Shown piece after piece: positions 1 through 5,637 of a stretch of 7,258 bases of DNA. How positions within the stretch are numbered: the stretch's first letter is position 1; every line of letters starts with the position of its first letter. The position numbers and the translations under genes are program-made. The DNA is from CALMFG01 sp963666035. GTDB lineage: Bacteria; Bacillota; Clostridia; Christensenellales; CALMFG01. A model generated the notes under the pieces. It saw only the letters and a program-made list of their open reading frames with translations, made no database searches and was not told the DNA's origin. Location of the stretch: NCBI GenBank assembly GCA_963666035.2, contig CAXXJI010000002.1, positions 1 to 7,258 of the forward strand. Direction: 5' to 3'.

Positions 1-415
1 GCAGATCGATTCGCTGGTCAGGCAAACCCTGCTGACCGCGGAAGACGCCGGCGGTTTGGATATCCGTCAAATCACAAGCGTGTTAACATCGGATATCATC
101 CGGCGTGCCGGAAAGGCTGAAACCGTCTACCGGGAAAAAACCTTTTCCATTGCCATGGATTCTGAATTGCTGGGATATCCCCCCGGGGAAACCGTCTTGA
201 TTCAAGGGGCGATTGATCTGTGTTTCATCGAGGACGGGGCGTTTGTAGTGGTGGACTACAAGACCGACCACGCATCCACGGCTGTCATTTCCGATCGGTT
301 GGACGGCTATAAGCGCCAGATCTCCATCTATGCGGATGCGGTGACCCGTTTAACCGGCTTGCCCGTCAAAGAGAAGATCATCTATATGCTCAACCACGGG
401 GTATATTCGGTTTAG
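1..415 (+). CDS. addA: AddA helicase-nuclease, C-terminal nuclease domain (5' end outside window)
   Basis: This is the last 137 residues of AddA, the helicase-nuclease subunit of AddAB, which processes double-strand DNA ends for RecA loading in Firmicutes. The frame is open from base 2 and stops with TAG at 413-415. The sequence shows a PD-(D/E)xK nuclease core: the strand with GAID (D is the first metal ligand), then VVVDYKTD (D-x-K, the second ligand and catalytic lysine), then YKRQISIYADAV, which matches the Q-x-x-x-Y motif of RecB-family nucleases. A YREKTF segment before the core is also typical of AddA. An internal TTG at 56 could act as a start codon but lies inside the domain, so I treat the gene as entering from the left. 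Nothing after the stop looks like a clear intrinsic terminator. A stand-alone RecB-like nuclease is the main alternative, but the very short tail after the QxxxY helix fits AddA. Confidence 0.85.
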   Translation, partial: QIDSLVRQTLLTAEDAGGLDIRQITSVLTSDIIRRAGKAETVYREKTFSIAMDSELLGYPPGETVLIQGAIDLCFIEDGAFVVVDYKTDHASTAVISDRLDGYKRQISIYADAVTRLTGLPVKEKIIYMLNHGVYSV

Positions 416-494
416 GTGAAAATGCCGATGTCTGCGATCGATAATCCGGATAAAAATCATCTTATGTAAACTTACGAATAAATATTCAGACCGC

Positions 495-635
495 TGTGGA
501 TATTGTGGATAACTTTCACATATACATACCTGAAAATCAACAATATTACCAGCATTGGGGATGAATATGTGGATAAATAGGATAACTTCTGAATAAGATG
601 GGTATTCGTGATAAGCTTTGCACAGGTTATCCACA
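495..635. promoter_or_regulatory. Cluster of DnaA boxes
   Basis: Three perfect DnaA boxes (TTATCCACA) lie within 132 bases: on the minus strand at 504-512 and 568-576, and on the plus strand at 627-635. A fourth with one mismatch (ATATCCACA, minus strand, 495-503) directly abuts the first. A weaker two-mismatch site is at 616-624. The surrounding DNA is AT-rich. Three exact 9-mers in so short a stretch are very unlikely by chance. This is either part of a replication origin or a DnaA-titrating cluster such as E. coli datA or the B. subtilis DnaA-box clusters. The flanking genes addA and eno converge on it and no dnaA or dnaN is present, so titration or regulation fits better than oriC. This feature, about 90 bases of featureless sequence to either side of it, and the start of the IS fill the 416-728 gap. 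Confidence 0.7.
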
Positions 636-729
636 GGTTAACGATAATCTTATTATCCGTTTGGCATGCCGCTTAGAAAGCAATTCCATCGAATAATCCC
701 CTGATATTTGCTGTTTTTCAATAATCACT

Positions 730-752
730 AGCCACCCGCTAAGCGGGTGGTT
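730..752. repeat. IS right-end hairpin
   Basis: CCACCCGC (732-739) pairs with GCGGGTGG (743-750) around a TAA loop. Two more pairs, G·T (731/751) and A-T (730/752), extend the stem. It lies about 107 bases beyond the tnpA stop and is the expected subterminal recognition hairpin for a Y1 transposase. Confidence 0.75.
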
Positions 753-757
753 TGACT

Positions 758-848
758 GGACCCTATAAGGGTCCTTTTCTTGCTACGCCTCAAGGCGCGT
801 TGAAATTCCCGCCAGCCGCATTTATTTCTCAGGCGACCTCTAAAGAGG
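758..848. repeat. Array of three further short hairpins in the IS 3' region
   Basis: Behind the end hairpin come three more stem-loops with tiny loops: GGACCCT/AGGGTCC (758-764 with 768-774, loop ATA), CGCCT/AGGCG (786-790 with 793-797) and CCTCT/AGAGG (837-841 with 844-848). They fill the stretch between the tnpA stop and the right end. They could terminate tnpA transcription or give structure to the single-stranded transposition intermediate. No T-tract marks any one of them as a standard terminator. Confidence 0.55.
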
Positions 849-856
849 CTTTTGGT

Positions 857-1321
857 TTATTTCTTCACAGTTTTGCCTGTAAAGGGGTCAACATATTCTT
901 TTGCGCTCACATTATCGTTCGCTATATCTTCCTGTAGTTGGTTTCTTATATATTCCTGTATAGCTTTCTTATTCTGCCCTACAGTATCTACATAATATCC
1001 TCTGCACCAGAAATGTCTGTTCCCATACTTGTATTTCAGATTTGCATGCCTATCAAATATCATTAAGGCGCTTTTTCCCTTCAAATATCCCATCACACTC
1101 GACACGCTCATCTTTGGGGGTATGCTCACTAGCATATGTACATGGTCTTTGCACAATTCTGCTTCTATTATTTCTATCCCCTTCTGCTCACACAACTTTC
1201 GCAGTATCTTGCCTATGTCTGCTCTGATCTTCCCATATATTATTTGTCTTCGATACTTCGGCGCAAATACGATATGATATTTACACCGCCAATACGTGTG
1301 TGCTAAGCTCTTATTGTCCAT
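857..1321 (-). CDS. tnpA: IS200/IS605-family transposase TnpA (Y1 HUH)
   Basis: A 154-residue Y1 transposase that cuts and rejoins single-stranded DNA at the hairpin ends of its own element. The HUH metal-binding pair is H60-V-H62 in DHVHMLV. The catalytic tyrosine is most likely Y124 in EYIRNQ, with the conserved glutamine Q128 four residues later. The N-terminal WRCKYHIVFAPKYRR and the central NRHFWCRGYYVDTVG are family hallmarks. Length is normal for IS200-type TnpA and no motif is broken, so the enzyme is probably functional. The ATG at 1319-1321 follows a strong TAAGGAGG ribosome binding site at 1328-1335. That site is one arm of a 9-bp inverted repeat (see the entry at 1323-1381), which should limit translation from read-through transcripts. 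tnpA reads in the same direction as eno, which lies upstream on the same strand. Confidence 0.93.
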   Translation of the reverse strand: MDNKSLAHTYWRCKYHIVFAPKYRRQIIYGKIRADIGKILRKLCEQKGIEIIEAELCKDHVHMLVSIPPKMSVSSVMGYLKGKSALMIFDRHANLKYKYGNRHFWCRGYYVDTVGQNKKAIQEYIRNQLQEDIANDNVSAKEYVDPFTGKTVKK

Positions 1322-1322
1322 T

Positions 1323-1381
1323 GTAATCCTCCTTATTTTGCTTTTAGCTGGCGGGCTAATTGCATTATATTCGAGGATTAC
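1323..1381 (-). promoter_or_regulatory. Inverted repeat able to sequester the tnpA ribosome binding site
   Basis: On the minus strand GTAATCCTC (1381-1373) is perfectly complementary to GAGGATTAC (1331-1323), with 41 bases between. The second arm overlaps the 3' part of the Shine-Dalgarno sequence and ends one base before the tnpA start codon. The first arm lies upstream of the likely -10 box, so tnpA's own mRNA lacks it while any transcript entering from eno contains it. IS200 and IS10 are known to block translation of impinging transcripts in this way. The same mechanism here is inference from the layout. Confidence 0.55.
1364..1369 (-). promoter_or_regulatory. Likely tnpA promoter -10 box
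   Basis: A perfect TATAAT on the minus strand, 43 bases upstream of the tnpA start codon. The expected start of transcription is near 1357, giving a leader of about 36 nt. No good -35 box is visible 16-18 bases upstream, so the promoter may be weak, which is usual for transposase genes. Confidence 0.45.
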
Positions 1382-1407
1382 TTTTGGGCATAGCTAAAGC
1401 CTTTTTG

Positions 1408-1430
1408 AACCACCGGCTTAGCCGGTGGTT
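1408..1430. repeat. IS left-end hairpin
   Basis: AACCACCGGC (1408-1417) pairs perfectly with GCCGGTGGTT (1421-1430) around a TTA loop. It lies upstream of tnpA on the tnpA strand and is the expected LE recognition hairpin. It begins only about 10 bases from the T-tract of the eno terminator. Confidence 0.75.
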
Positions 1431-1440
1431 TACTCTTACT

Positions 1441-1474
1441 AAAAAAACCGGCTGCTCAGCCGAGCGAACCGGTT
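1441..1474 (-). terminator. Rho-independent terminator of eno
   Basis: Read on the minus strand, AACCGGTT pairs with AGCCGGTT (one T·G pair). A one-base bulge follows, then GCTC/GAGC closing a GGCT tetraloop (1446-1474), then a run of T (1441-1445). It begins 14 bases after the eno stop codon and should separate eno from the insertion sequence. Confidence 0.9.
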
Positions 1475-1488
1475 CATTGATCGATCGT

Positions 1489-2793
1489 TTATTTGTTTTT
1501 CAGATTAAACCAGGCGTCTAATCCCGGATAAATCGCCTTGCTGCCCAAAGCTTCTTCTATTCTGAGCAGTTGGTTATATTTCGCCACACGGTCGGAACGT
1601 GACGGCGCACCCGTCTTGATCTGTCCGGCATTCATCGCGACCACGAGGTCCGCGATGGTGGTGTCTTCGGTTTCTCCCGAACGGTGGGAAACGACCGCCG
1701 TATATCCGGCACGGTTCGCCATTTCAATCGCATCCAGTGTCTCGGTCAATGTCCCGATCTGGTTAACCTTGATTAAGATGGAATTCGCAACACCCATATC
1801 AATACCCTTGGACAACCGTTCGGTATTGGTGACAAACAGGTCGTCGCCGACCAGCTGAATCTTCTCGCCCAGACGTTCGGTCATCAGCTTCCAGCCTTCC
1901 CAGTCCTCTTCGGCCAATCCGTCTTCGATTGAGATGATCGGATATTTATCGCAAAGGCCCGCCCAGAAGTCCACCATTTCTTCTCGGGTGAAGAATTTAT
2001 CCGTCTTCCAGAAATAATAACCGTCCTTGCCGATTTTTTTAGCTTCTTCAAACATCTCGGTTGATGCCGGATCCATCGCGATCCTGAAATCCTTGCCGCT
2101 CTGATAGCCCGCTTTGCCGATCGCTTCCACGATCACTTCGAGCGCTTCTTCGTCGGATTTTAAGTTTGGCGCAAATCCGCCTTCATCGCCGACGGCTGTG
2201 GAATAACCCTTATCTTTCAAAACTTTCTTTAAGTTGTGGAACACTTCGGCGCACATTCTGAGCGCATTTGTCCAGCTGTCCGCGCCGACCGGCATAATCA
2301 TGAATTCCTGGCAGGAAACCGAGTTATCCGCATGCTTTCCGCCGTTGATGATGTTCATCATGGGAACCGGAAGCGTCTTTGCGTTTACGCCGCCGATATA
2401 CTGATACAACGGAAGTTCGCTCACTTCGGCCGCCGCCTTTGCGACTGCCAGCGAAACGCCCAGCATCGCATTCGCGCCGAGCTTTGCCTTGTTGTCCGTG
2501 CCGTCCAGTTTAATCATCAGGTCATCGATACCCACCTGATCCGTCGCATCCATCCCGACGGTTTTCTTTGCGATAATGCTGTTGACGTTTTCAACCGCCT
2601 TGGTTACGCCCTTTCCCATATACGCATCGCCGCCGTCACGCAATTCAACCGCTTCAAACGCACCGGTGGAAGCGCCTGACGGAACAGCCGCACGCCCGAT
2701 AACACCGCATTCCAGTGTGACATCCACTTCAACGGTCGGATTCCCGCGCGAATCCATGATCTGGCGTCCTTTGACTTCAATAATCGTTGTCAT
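1489..2793 (-). CDS. eno: Enolase (phosphopyruvate hydratase)
   Basis: Cytoplasmic glycolytic enzyme that interconverts 2-phosphoglycerate and phosphoenolpyruvate, and a common RNA-degradosome partner. The 434 residues match the usual family length. All key residues are visible: mobile loop PSGASTG (38-44), H154 in GGKHADN, E163 in QEF, E204 in GDEGG, the Mg ligands D241, E290 (SIED) and D317 (GDD), K342 inside the family signature ILIKVNQIGTLTET (339-352), H370-R371-S372, and K393. The start is set at the ATG 2791-2793 because an AAGGAGA ribosome binding site lies at 2800-2806, six bases upstream, and the protein then begins MTTIIEVKGRQIMDSRGNP as in other enolases. An in-frame ATG at 2845-2847 would add 18 unrelated residues and has no support. 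It has its own promoter (2864-2892) and terminator (1441-1474), so it is probably monocistronic, possibly with some read-through from the aminotransferase gene. Confidence 0.98.
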   Translation of the reverse strand: MTTIIEVKGRQIMDSRGNPTVEVDVTLECGVIGRAAVPSGASTGAFEAVELRDGGDAYMGKGVTKAVENVNSIIAKKTVGMDATDQVGIDDLMIKLDGTDNKAKLGANAMLGVSLAVAKAAAEVSELPLYQYIGGVNAKTLPVPMMNIINGGKHADNSVSCQEFMIMPVGADSWTNALRMCAEVFHNLKKVLKDKGYSTAVGDEGGFAPNLKSDEEALEVIVEAIGKAGYQSGKDFRIAMDPASTEMFEEAKKIGKDGYYFWKTDKFFTREEMVDFWAGLCDKYPIISIEDGLAEEDWEGWKLMTERLGEKIQLVGDDLFVTNTERLSKGIDMGVANSILIKVNQIGTLTETLDAIEMANRAGYTAVVSHRSGETEDTTIADLVVAMNAGQIKTGAPSRSDRVAKYNQLLRIEEALGSKAIYPGLDAWFNLKNK

Positions 2794-2863
2794 TTTAATT
2801 CTCCTTTGATCTAAATATAATCTATAACAGACGGCCCTTTTAGCCATTGTTTATGTTTTCTTT

Positions 2864-2892
2864 TGTATATCACAGAATCAGGATATTTTCAA
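2864..2892 (-). promoter_or_regulatory. eno: eno promoter (sigma-A type)
   Basis: On the minus strand, TTGAAA (2887-2892), a 17-base spacer and TATACA (2864-2869). Each box has one mismatch to consensus. Transcription should start near 2857, giving a leader of about 64 nt before the eno ATG. It lies directly behind the stop codon of the aminotransferase gene. Confidence 0.7.
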
Positions 2893-2907
2893 ACATTTCA
2901 TTTGCAT

Positions 2908-4090
2908 TTATCCAATGCTTTCTTTGATGACCCCGCCGAGAATTTCAATCCCCTGCCGGATTTTATCTTCTGAAACCATCGAAAAATTCAGCCGGAGCGT
3001 ATTTTCATGCCCGCCGTTTGCGAAAAAATGCGTCCCCGGAACAAACGCCACGTTGCGCTTGACCGCCGCCTTTAACAGGTCGAGGGTATCCACTGCTCCC
3101 GGCAATGTCAGCCATAAAAACAGTCCGCCGTCGCACGGCGACACCTTGACGGAGTCTGGAAAATGCCGGGCGATCGTTTCCCGCATCACATCCCGCTTTT
3201 GTTTGTAGGATTTCTTGATATCCTCAATATGGGGCTCCAGCCGGCCGGATGTGATATACGCATATACCATCGCCTGCGCCAAATTGTTGGTGTGCACGTC
3301 CATGCCCTGCTTGCATATCTCAAACTTCCGGATCGTGTCCGCATCCCCGATCGCCGCGCCCCACACGAAGCCCGGGCGAAATGGTCTTTGAAAACGAAAT
3401 CAGCCGGACGACCGTACCGTTTTTATCGAACGATTTTAACGTGCTGAGCGGCTCTCCGGAATATCTCAGCCGGTGATACGGATCGTCTTCCAGCACCTTG
3501 ACACCGCCTGCCGCACAAATCTCAACCAGCGCCTGCCTGCGGTCCTTCGCCAGCGTAACGCCGGACGGGTTCTGGAATGTCGGGATCACATAGAAAAACT
3601 TCGGTTTATGCTGTTCAATCTTTCGCTTTAAATCATCCAGCAAAATTCCGTCGTCATCAGTATCAACCGCGACCAAATTTGCCTGATACGTTTTAAACGT
3701 CTGAAGCGCGCCCACAAACGTCGGGGCTTCCACTAAAATCACATCACCTTTGTCGATAAACGTTTTTGCCATCAGCTCAAGGCCCTGGGATGATCCCGAT
3801 AAAATCAACGTATTTTCCGCCCCGATCTCGGCCCCTTCGGCTTTGGAAATCCGGATGACTTCCTCGATCAGCGGCGCATATCCTTTGGTTGCGCCATACT
3901 GGAGCACGGTTTCTCCCTGTTTCTTTAAAACATCGGCTGCGATCTCCGCCAGCGCGTCTTTGGGAAAGCTTTCCGGCGCGGGATTCCCGCCCGCAAACGA
4001 AATAATATCCGGGTTAGCCAAAAGTTTAAAAATCTCGCGTATGGCGCTGCCGTCCACACCCGCCAGCCGTTCAGCGAATCTATTTTCCAT
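2908..4090 (-). pseudogene. PLP-dependent aminotransferase (LysN/MocR-like, fold type I), frameshifted
   Basis: An aminotransferase related to 2-aminoadipate aminotransferase (LysN) and aromatic aminotransferases, which moves an amino group between an amino acid and a 2-oxo acid using PLP. In the first frame are GSSQGLEL (99-106, phosphate binding), QNPSG (173-177), EDDPY (201-205) with the aspartate for the PLP ring nitrogen, and the Schiff-base lysine K235 in SFSKTISPGLR. The second frame supplies KQGMDVHTNNLAQ, FVPGTHFFANGG and NTLRLNFS with the substrate-carboxylate arginine. The two frames meet at a C4 run on the plus strand (3359-3362; G4 in the gene). Removing one base joins ...PGLRVG to AAIGDADTIRK..., which aligns without a gap to the family, and gives 393 residues, the normal length. 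So a one-base insertion is the only defect, either a real mutation or a sequencing error. The start ATG at 4088-4090 has an AGGGG ribosome binding site at 4098-4102. The exact substrate cannot be told. Confidence 0.88.
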
Positions 4091-4141
4091 ATTTCATCCC
4101 CTTGTTATCCTTCATTTTTTATTACTTTAACCTCACCGCAT

Positions 4142-4147
4142 ATTATA
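4142..4147 (-). promoter_or_regulatory. Likely -10 box for the aminotransferase gene
   Basis: A perfect TATAAT on the minus strand, just after the terminator of the upstream remnant and 51 bases before the aminotransferase ATG. The region where a -35 box would lie is the terminator T-tract and matches consensus poorly. Confidence 0.45.
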
Positions 4148-4163
4148 ACAATTTGTGGTGTAT

Positions 4164-4196
4164 AAAAAAAGCACAAAGATTTCATCTTTGTGCTTT
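4164..4196 (-). terminator. Rho-independent terminator of the gene remnant at 4211-4671
   Basis: A perfect 13-bp stem (4168-4180 with 4184-4196) around a three-base loop, followed on the minus strand by seven T (4164-4170). It begins 15 bases after the stop codon of the remnant. On the plus strand there is no clear T-tract, so it acts mainly leftward. Confidence 0.9.
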
Positions 4197-4210
4197 AATT
4201 TCATTTAATC

Positions 4211-4671
4211 TTAGAGTTTTGACGCCTGATTAGCAATATGCTTGATGGAATCAACCGCTTCACCCGAAAGCTTATCAAACCCGCCGCGCACCGTTTGTTT
4301 TTCGGTCAGGAATCCCACCCGGTCATTTAAGCGCTTAATAAACTGGTCTTTATATTCAGCGTCGTTGAAATCCATCTTAAATCCGTCAACCGGAAGAATT
4401 TCGACGCCGTCAAGGCCGGTCGGTTCGAATTTTGCTTTTTCTTCAACAATCTGTTCCAGGCTGCCTAACGCATGTGCGGGTTTTACCTTTTCACCCATGA
4501 AGAATCCACTGCCAGTTTATACGTTTCCTTCAGTGTTTCAACTGGATAGACATTGTTGCCGTAGGCGGCGGTTTTAATAGTCGTTCGGATCGCCGAAAAG
4601 TAAGAGCCTTCTTTTCTGATCTCATTCCATTTAAAAATTGTTTTGTAGACATCTTTATCCGCCTTAAAGTG
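4211..4671 (-). pseudogene. 3' remnant of an unidentified gene, truncated and frameshifted
   Basis: I do not recognise the family. On the minus strand a frame is open from 4671 (HFKADKDVYKTIFKWNEIRK... to ...KETYKLAVDS) directly after an in-frame TAA at 4672-4674. It continues in another frame from about 4498 (MGEKVKPAHALGSLEQIVEE... to ...IKHIANQASKL, stop 4211-4213). One missing base near 4499-4506, for example a third T in TTCTTC, would join the parts into about 154 residues. The protein is charged and hydrophilic, with no signal peptide, membrane segment or cysteine motif. The N-terminus is missing: only about 30 bases separate it from the rsmA stop, with no ribosome binding site or promoter. 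The intact terminator behind it shows that it was once a proper 3' gene end. The 4498-4211 part alone (95 residues) has an ATG but no plausible ribosome binding site. It is most likely the tail of a larger protein left by a deletion. Confidence 0.6.
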
Positions 4672-4684
4672 TTACATAAATAGT

Positions 4685-4721
4685 ATCGCTTGAACCGAAA
4701 CTCAGCTTCGGTTCAAGCGAT
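4685..4721 (-). terminator. 15-bp hairpin spanning the rsmA stop codon (possible terminator)
   Basis: ATCGCTTGAACCGAA (4685-4699) pairs perfectly with 4707-4721 around a seven-base loop that contains the rsmA TGA. Read in the rsmA direction the stem is followed by ACTATTTATG, so there is no real T-tract. It may terminate weakly or protect the 3' end of the mRNA. Confidence 0.5.
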
Positions 4722-5538
4722 TTATTAAAGATATAAACGCATTTACCCCCAGCGTTTCCGCCCGAACATCCGCATCTAAACCGGTTTCTGCCAGTGCCTC
4801 TATCACCGCCTGACGTTCATACCCCGCCTTGATTAAGTTGTTGACCAGCGTCTTTCGCTTCATCGCGAAACATGCCTTAACAAAAGCGATGAAGGTTTCG
4901 GCTTCCGTCCGGTCTGTTTGGCCGACGGTGATGACCATCACCGCGGAATCCACATCCGGTTTGGGATAAAAACAGCCGCTTTTTACGATCATCCCGATTT
5001 CAGCATTTCCATAATAATCGATAATGACGCTGAGCAGCCCGTAATCCCTGCTCCCGGGTTTGGCGCATATCCGCTGCGCCACCTCCTTTTGGACCATGAC
5101 CACCATGCGCGTTAAGGCGATATCCGCCGTTAAAAACGCCATGATACATGCGGATGTAATATAGTACGGCAGATTGGCGGCGACCGTTACGGACCCATCG
5201 CCGAATTGCTCGCTGCACAATCCTTTGATATCGGTTTTCAAAATATCGCCGTTAATAATCGCAACATTCTTTTCGTTTTTGAATTCGTTTGTCAAAAACG
5301 CATAAAATCCCTGATCAATCTCAACGGCCGCCAGCTTTTCGGCGGCTTCTGCCAGCTTTTCGGTCAGGGCACCGAGGCCTGGGCCTACTTCTACTATATA
5401 CCGGCTTTCTCCGGTCAGCTGTATAATTTTATTTAAGATGTTTTCGTCGATAATAAAATTCTGCCCGAATTTCTTCAGCGGCGAAAACCCGTGCGCTTTA
5501 AGCGTGTCTTTTACATACGTCAGTGATGTGCGTTTCAT
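4702..5538 (-). CDS. rsmA: 16S rRNA (adenine1518/1519-N6)-dimethyltransferase RsmA/KsgA
   Basis: Dimethylates the two adjacent adenines in the 3' terminal hairpin of 16S rRNA using S-adenosylmethionine, a late check in small-subunit assembly. The 278 residues are full length. In order: KFGQNFIIDENILNKI (23-38), the SAM loop EVGPGLG (50-56), the acidic VEID (72-75), NGDIL (96-100), the adenine-binding NLPYY (122-126), KEVAQRICAKPGSRDYG (151-167), FYPKPDVDSAV (190-200) and the C-terminal MKRKTLVNNL (226-235). The ATG at 5536-5538 is chosen because AAAGGA (5546-5551) lies seven bases upstream and MKRTSLTYVKDTL fits the family start. An in-frame ATG 66 bases further up would add a hydrophobic stretch with no ribosome binding site. 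A perfect TATAAT lies just upstream. No rnmV or other usual neighbour is seen in the window. Confidence 0.97.
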   Translation of the reverse strand: MKRTSLTYVKDTLKAHGFSPLKKFGQNFIIDENILNKIIQLTGESRYIVEVGPGLGALTEKLAEAAEKLAAVEIDQGFYAFLTNEFKNEKNVAIINGDILKTDIKGLCSEQFGDGSVTVAANLPYYITSACIMAFLTADIALTRMVVMVQKEVAQRICAKPGSRDYGLLSVIIDYYGNAEIGMIVKSGCFYPKPDVDSAVMVITVGQTDRTEAETFIAFVKACFAMKRKTLVNNLIKAGYERQAVIEALAETGLDADVRAETLGVNAFISLINRLNRS

Positions 5539-5557
5539 TGAACCATCCTTTCTTTTT

Positions 5558-5563
5558 ATTATA
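5558..5563 (-). promoter_or_regulatory. rsmA: Likely rsmA promoter -10 box
   Basis: A perfect TATAAT on the minus strand, 19 bases before the rsmA ATG, giving a leader of only about 12-15 nt. The -35 position (TTCTTT with a 17-base spacer) is poor. It follows the T-tract of the hairpin at 5571-5596. If it is not used, rsmA would depend on read-through of the RNA starting near 5830. Confidence 0.5.
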
Positions 5564-5570
5564 TGCGAAA

Positions 5571-5596
5571 GGATAAAAAAAAAGAAGCCATGCTTC
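5571..5596 (-). terminator. Second terminator-like hairpin before rsmA
   Basis: On the minus strand GAAGC/GCTTC (5596-5592 with 5588-5584) closes a three-base ATG loop and is followed at once by a run of nine T or more (5575-5583). The 5-bp stem is short, but the T-tract is the longest in the window. It stands directly behind the hairpin at 5600-5637, making a tandem pair. Confidence 0.5.
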
Positions 5597-5597
5597 A

Positions 5598-5637
5598 AAA
5601 ACAAAAAGGAAAGCCGCGCAAACCTTTCCTTTTTGTT
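5598..5637 (-). terminator. Intrinsic terminator of the candidate small RNA
   Basis: A perfect 14-bp stem (5600-5613 with 5624-5637) around a ten-base loop. On the minus strand its distal arm is T-rich and runs on into more T (TTTTTGTTTTTG). No minus-strand gene lies upstream of it within the gap, so it must end either a non-coding RNA or an rsmA leader. Confidence 0.7.

Larger units (their letters stand above)
729..1436 (-). mobile_element. IS200/IS605-family insertion sequence (tnpA only)
   Basis: A complete single-gene element of about 0.7 kb. It has an intact Y1/HUH transposase (857-1321) and no tnpB. Both ends carry strong hairpins instead of terminal inverted repeats, as expected for this family: 732-750 (8-bp stem, TAA loop) and 1408-1430 (10-bp stem, TTA loop). 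Relative to tnpA, the right-hand hairpin is the left end (LE) and the left-hand hairpin is the right end (RE). Both hairpins share an ACCACC...GGTGG frame. These elements move as single-stranded circles and make no target duplication, so the exact ends cannot be read from the sequence. The limits given are a few bases outside the hairpins. The element sits directly behind the eno terminator. Confidence 0.85.

Noticed and set aside
350..634. 94-residue minus-strand reading frame across the DnaA-box region
   Set aside because: It overlaps the end of addA, has no ribosome binding site and covers the DnaA boxes. No family resemblance.
416..728. Calling the DnaA-box gap oriC
   Set aside because: The flanking genes converge on it, no dnaA or dnaN is present and I cannot see a clear unwinding element or DnaA-trio run. 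The boxes alone support only a DnaA-binding cluster.
729..1436. TnpB/IscB-like nuclease or guide RNA in the insertion sequence
   Set aside because: The element has only tnpA, and there is no room for a tnpB or a remnant of one.
2236..2679. 147-residue plus-strand reading frame
   Set aside because: It lies wholly antisense to eno, has no ribosome binding site and reads as low-complexity mirror coding. Shadow frame.
2794..2847. Longer enolase starting at 2847
   Set aside because: The extra 18 residues are unlike enolase N-termini, and the AAGGAGA site at 2800-2806 would lie inside the gene. The start at 2793 is better.
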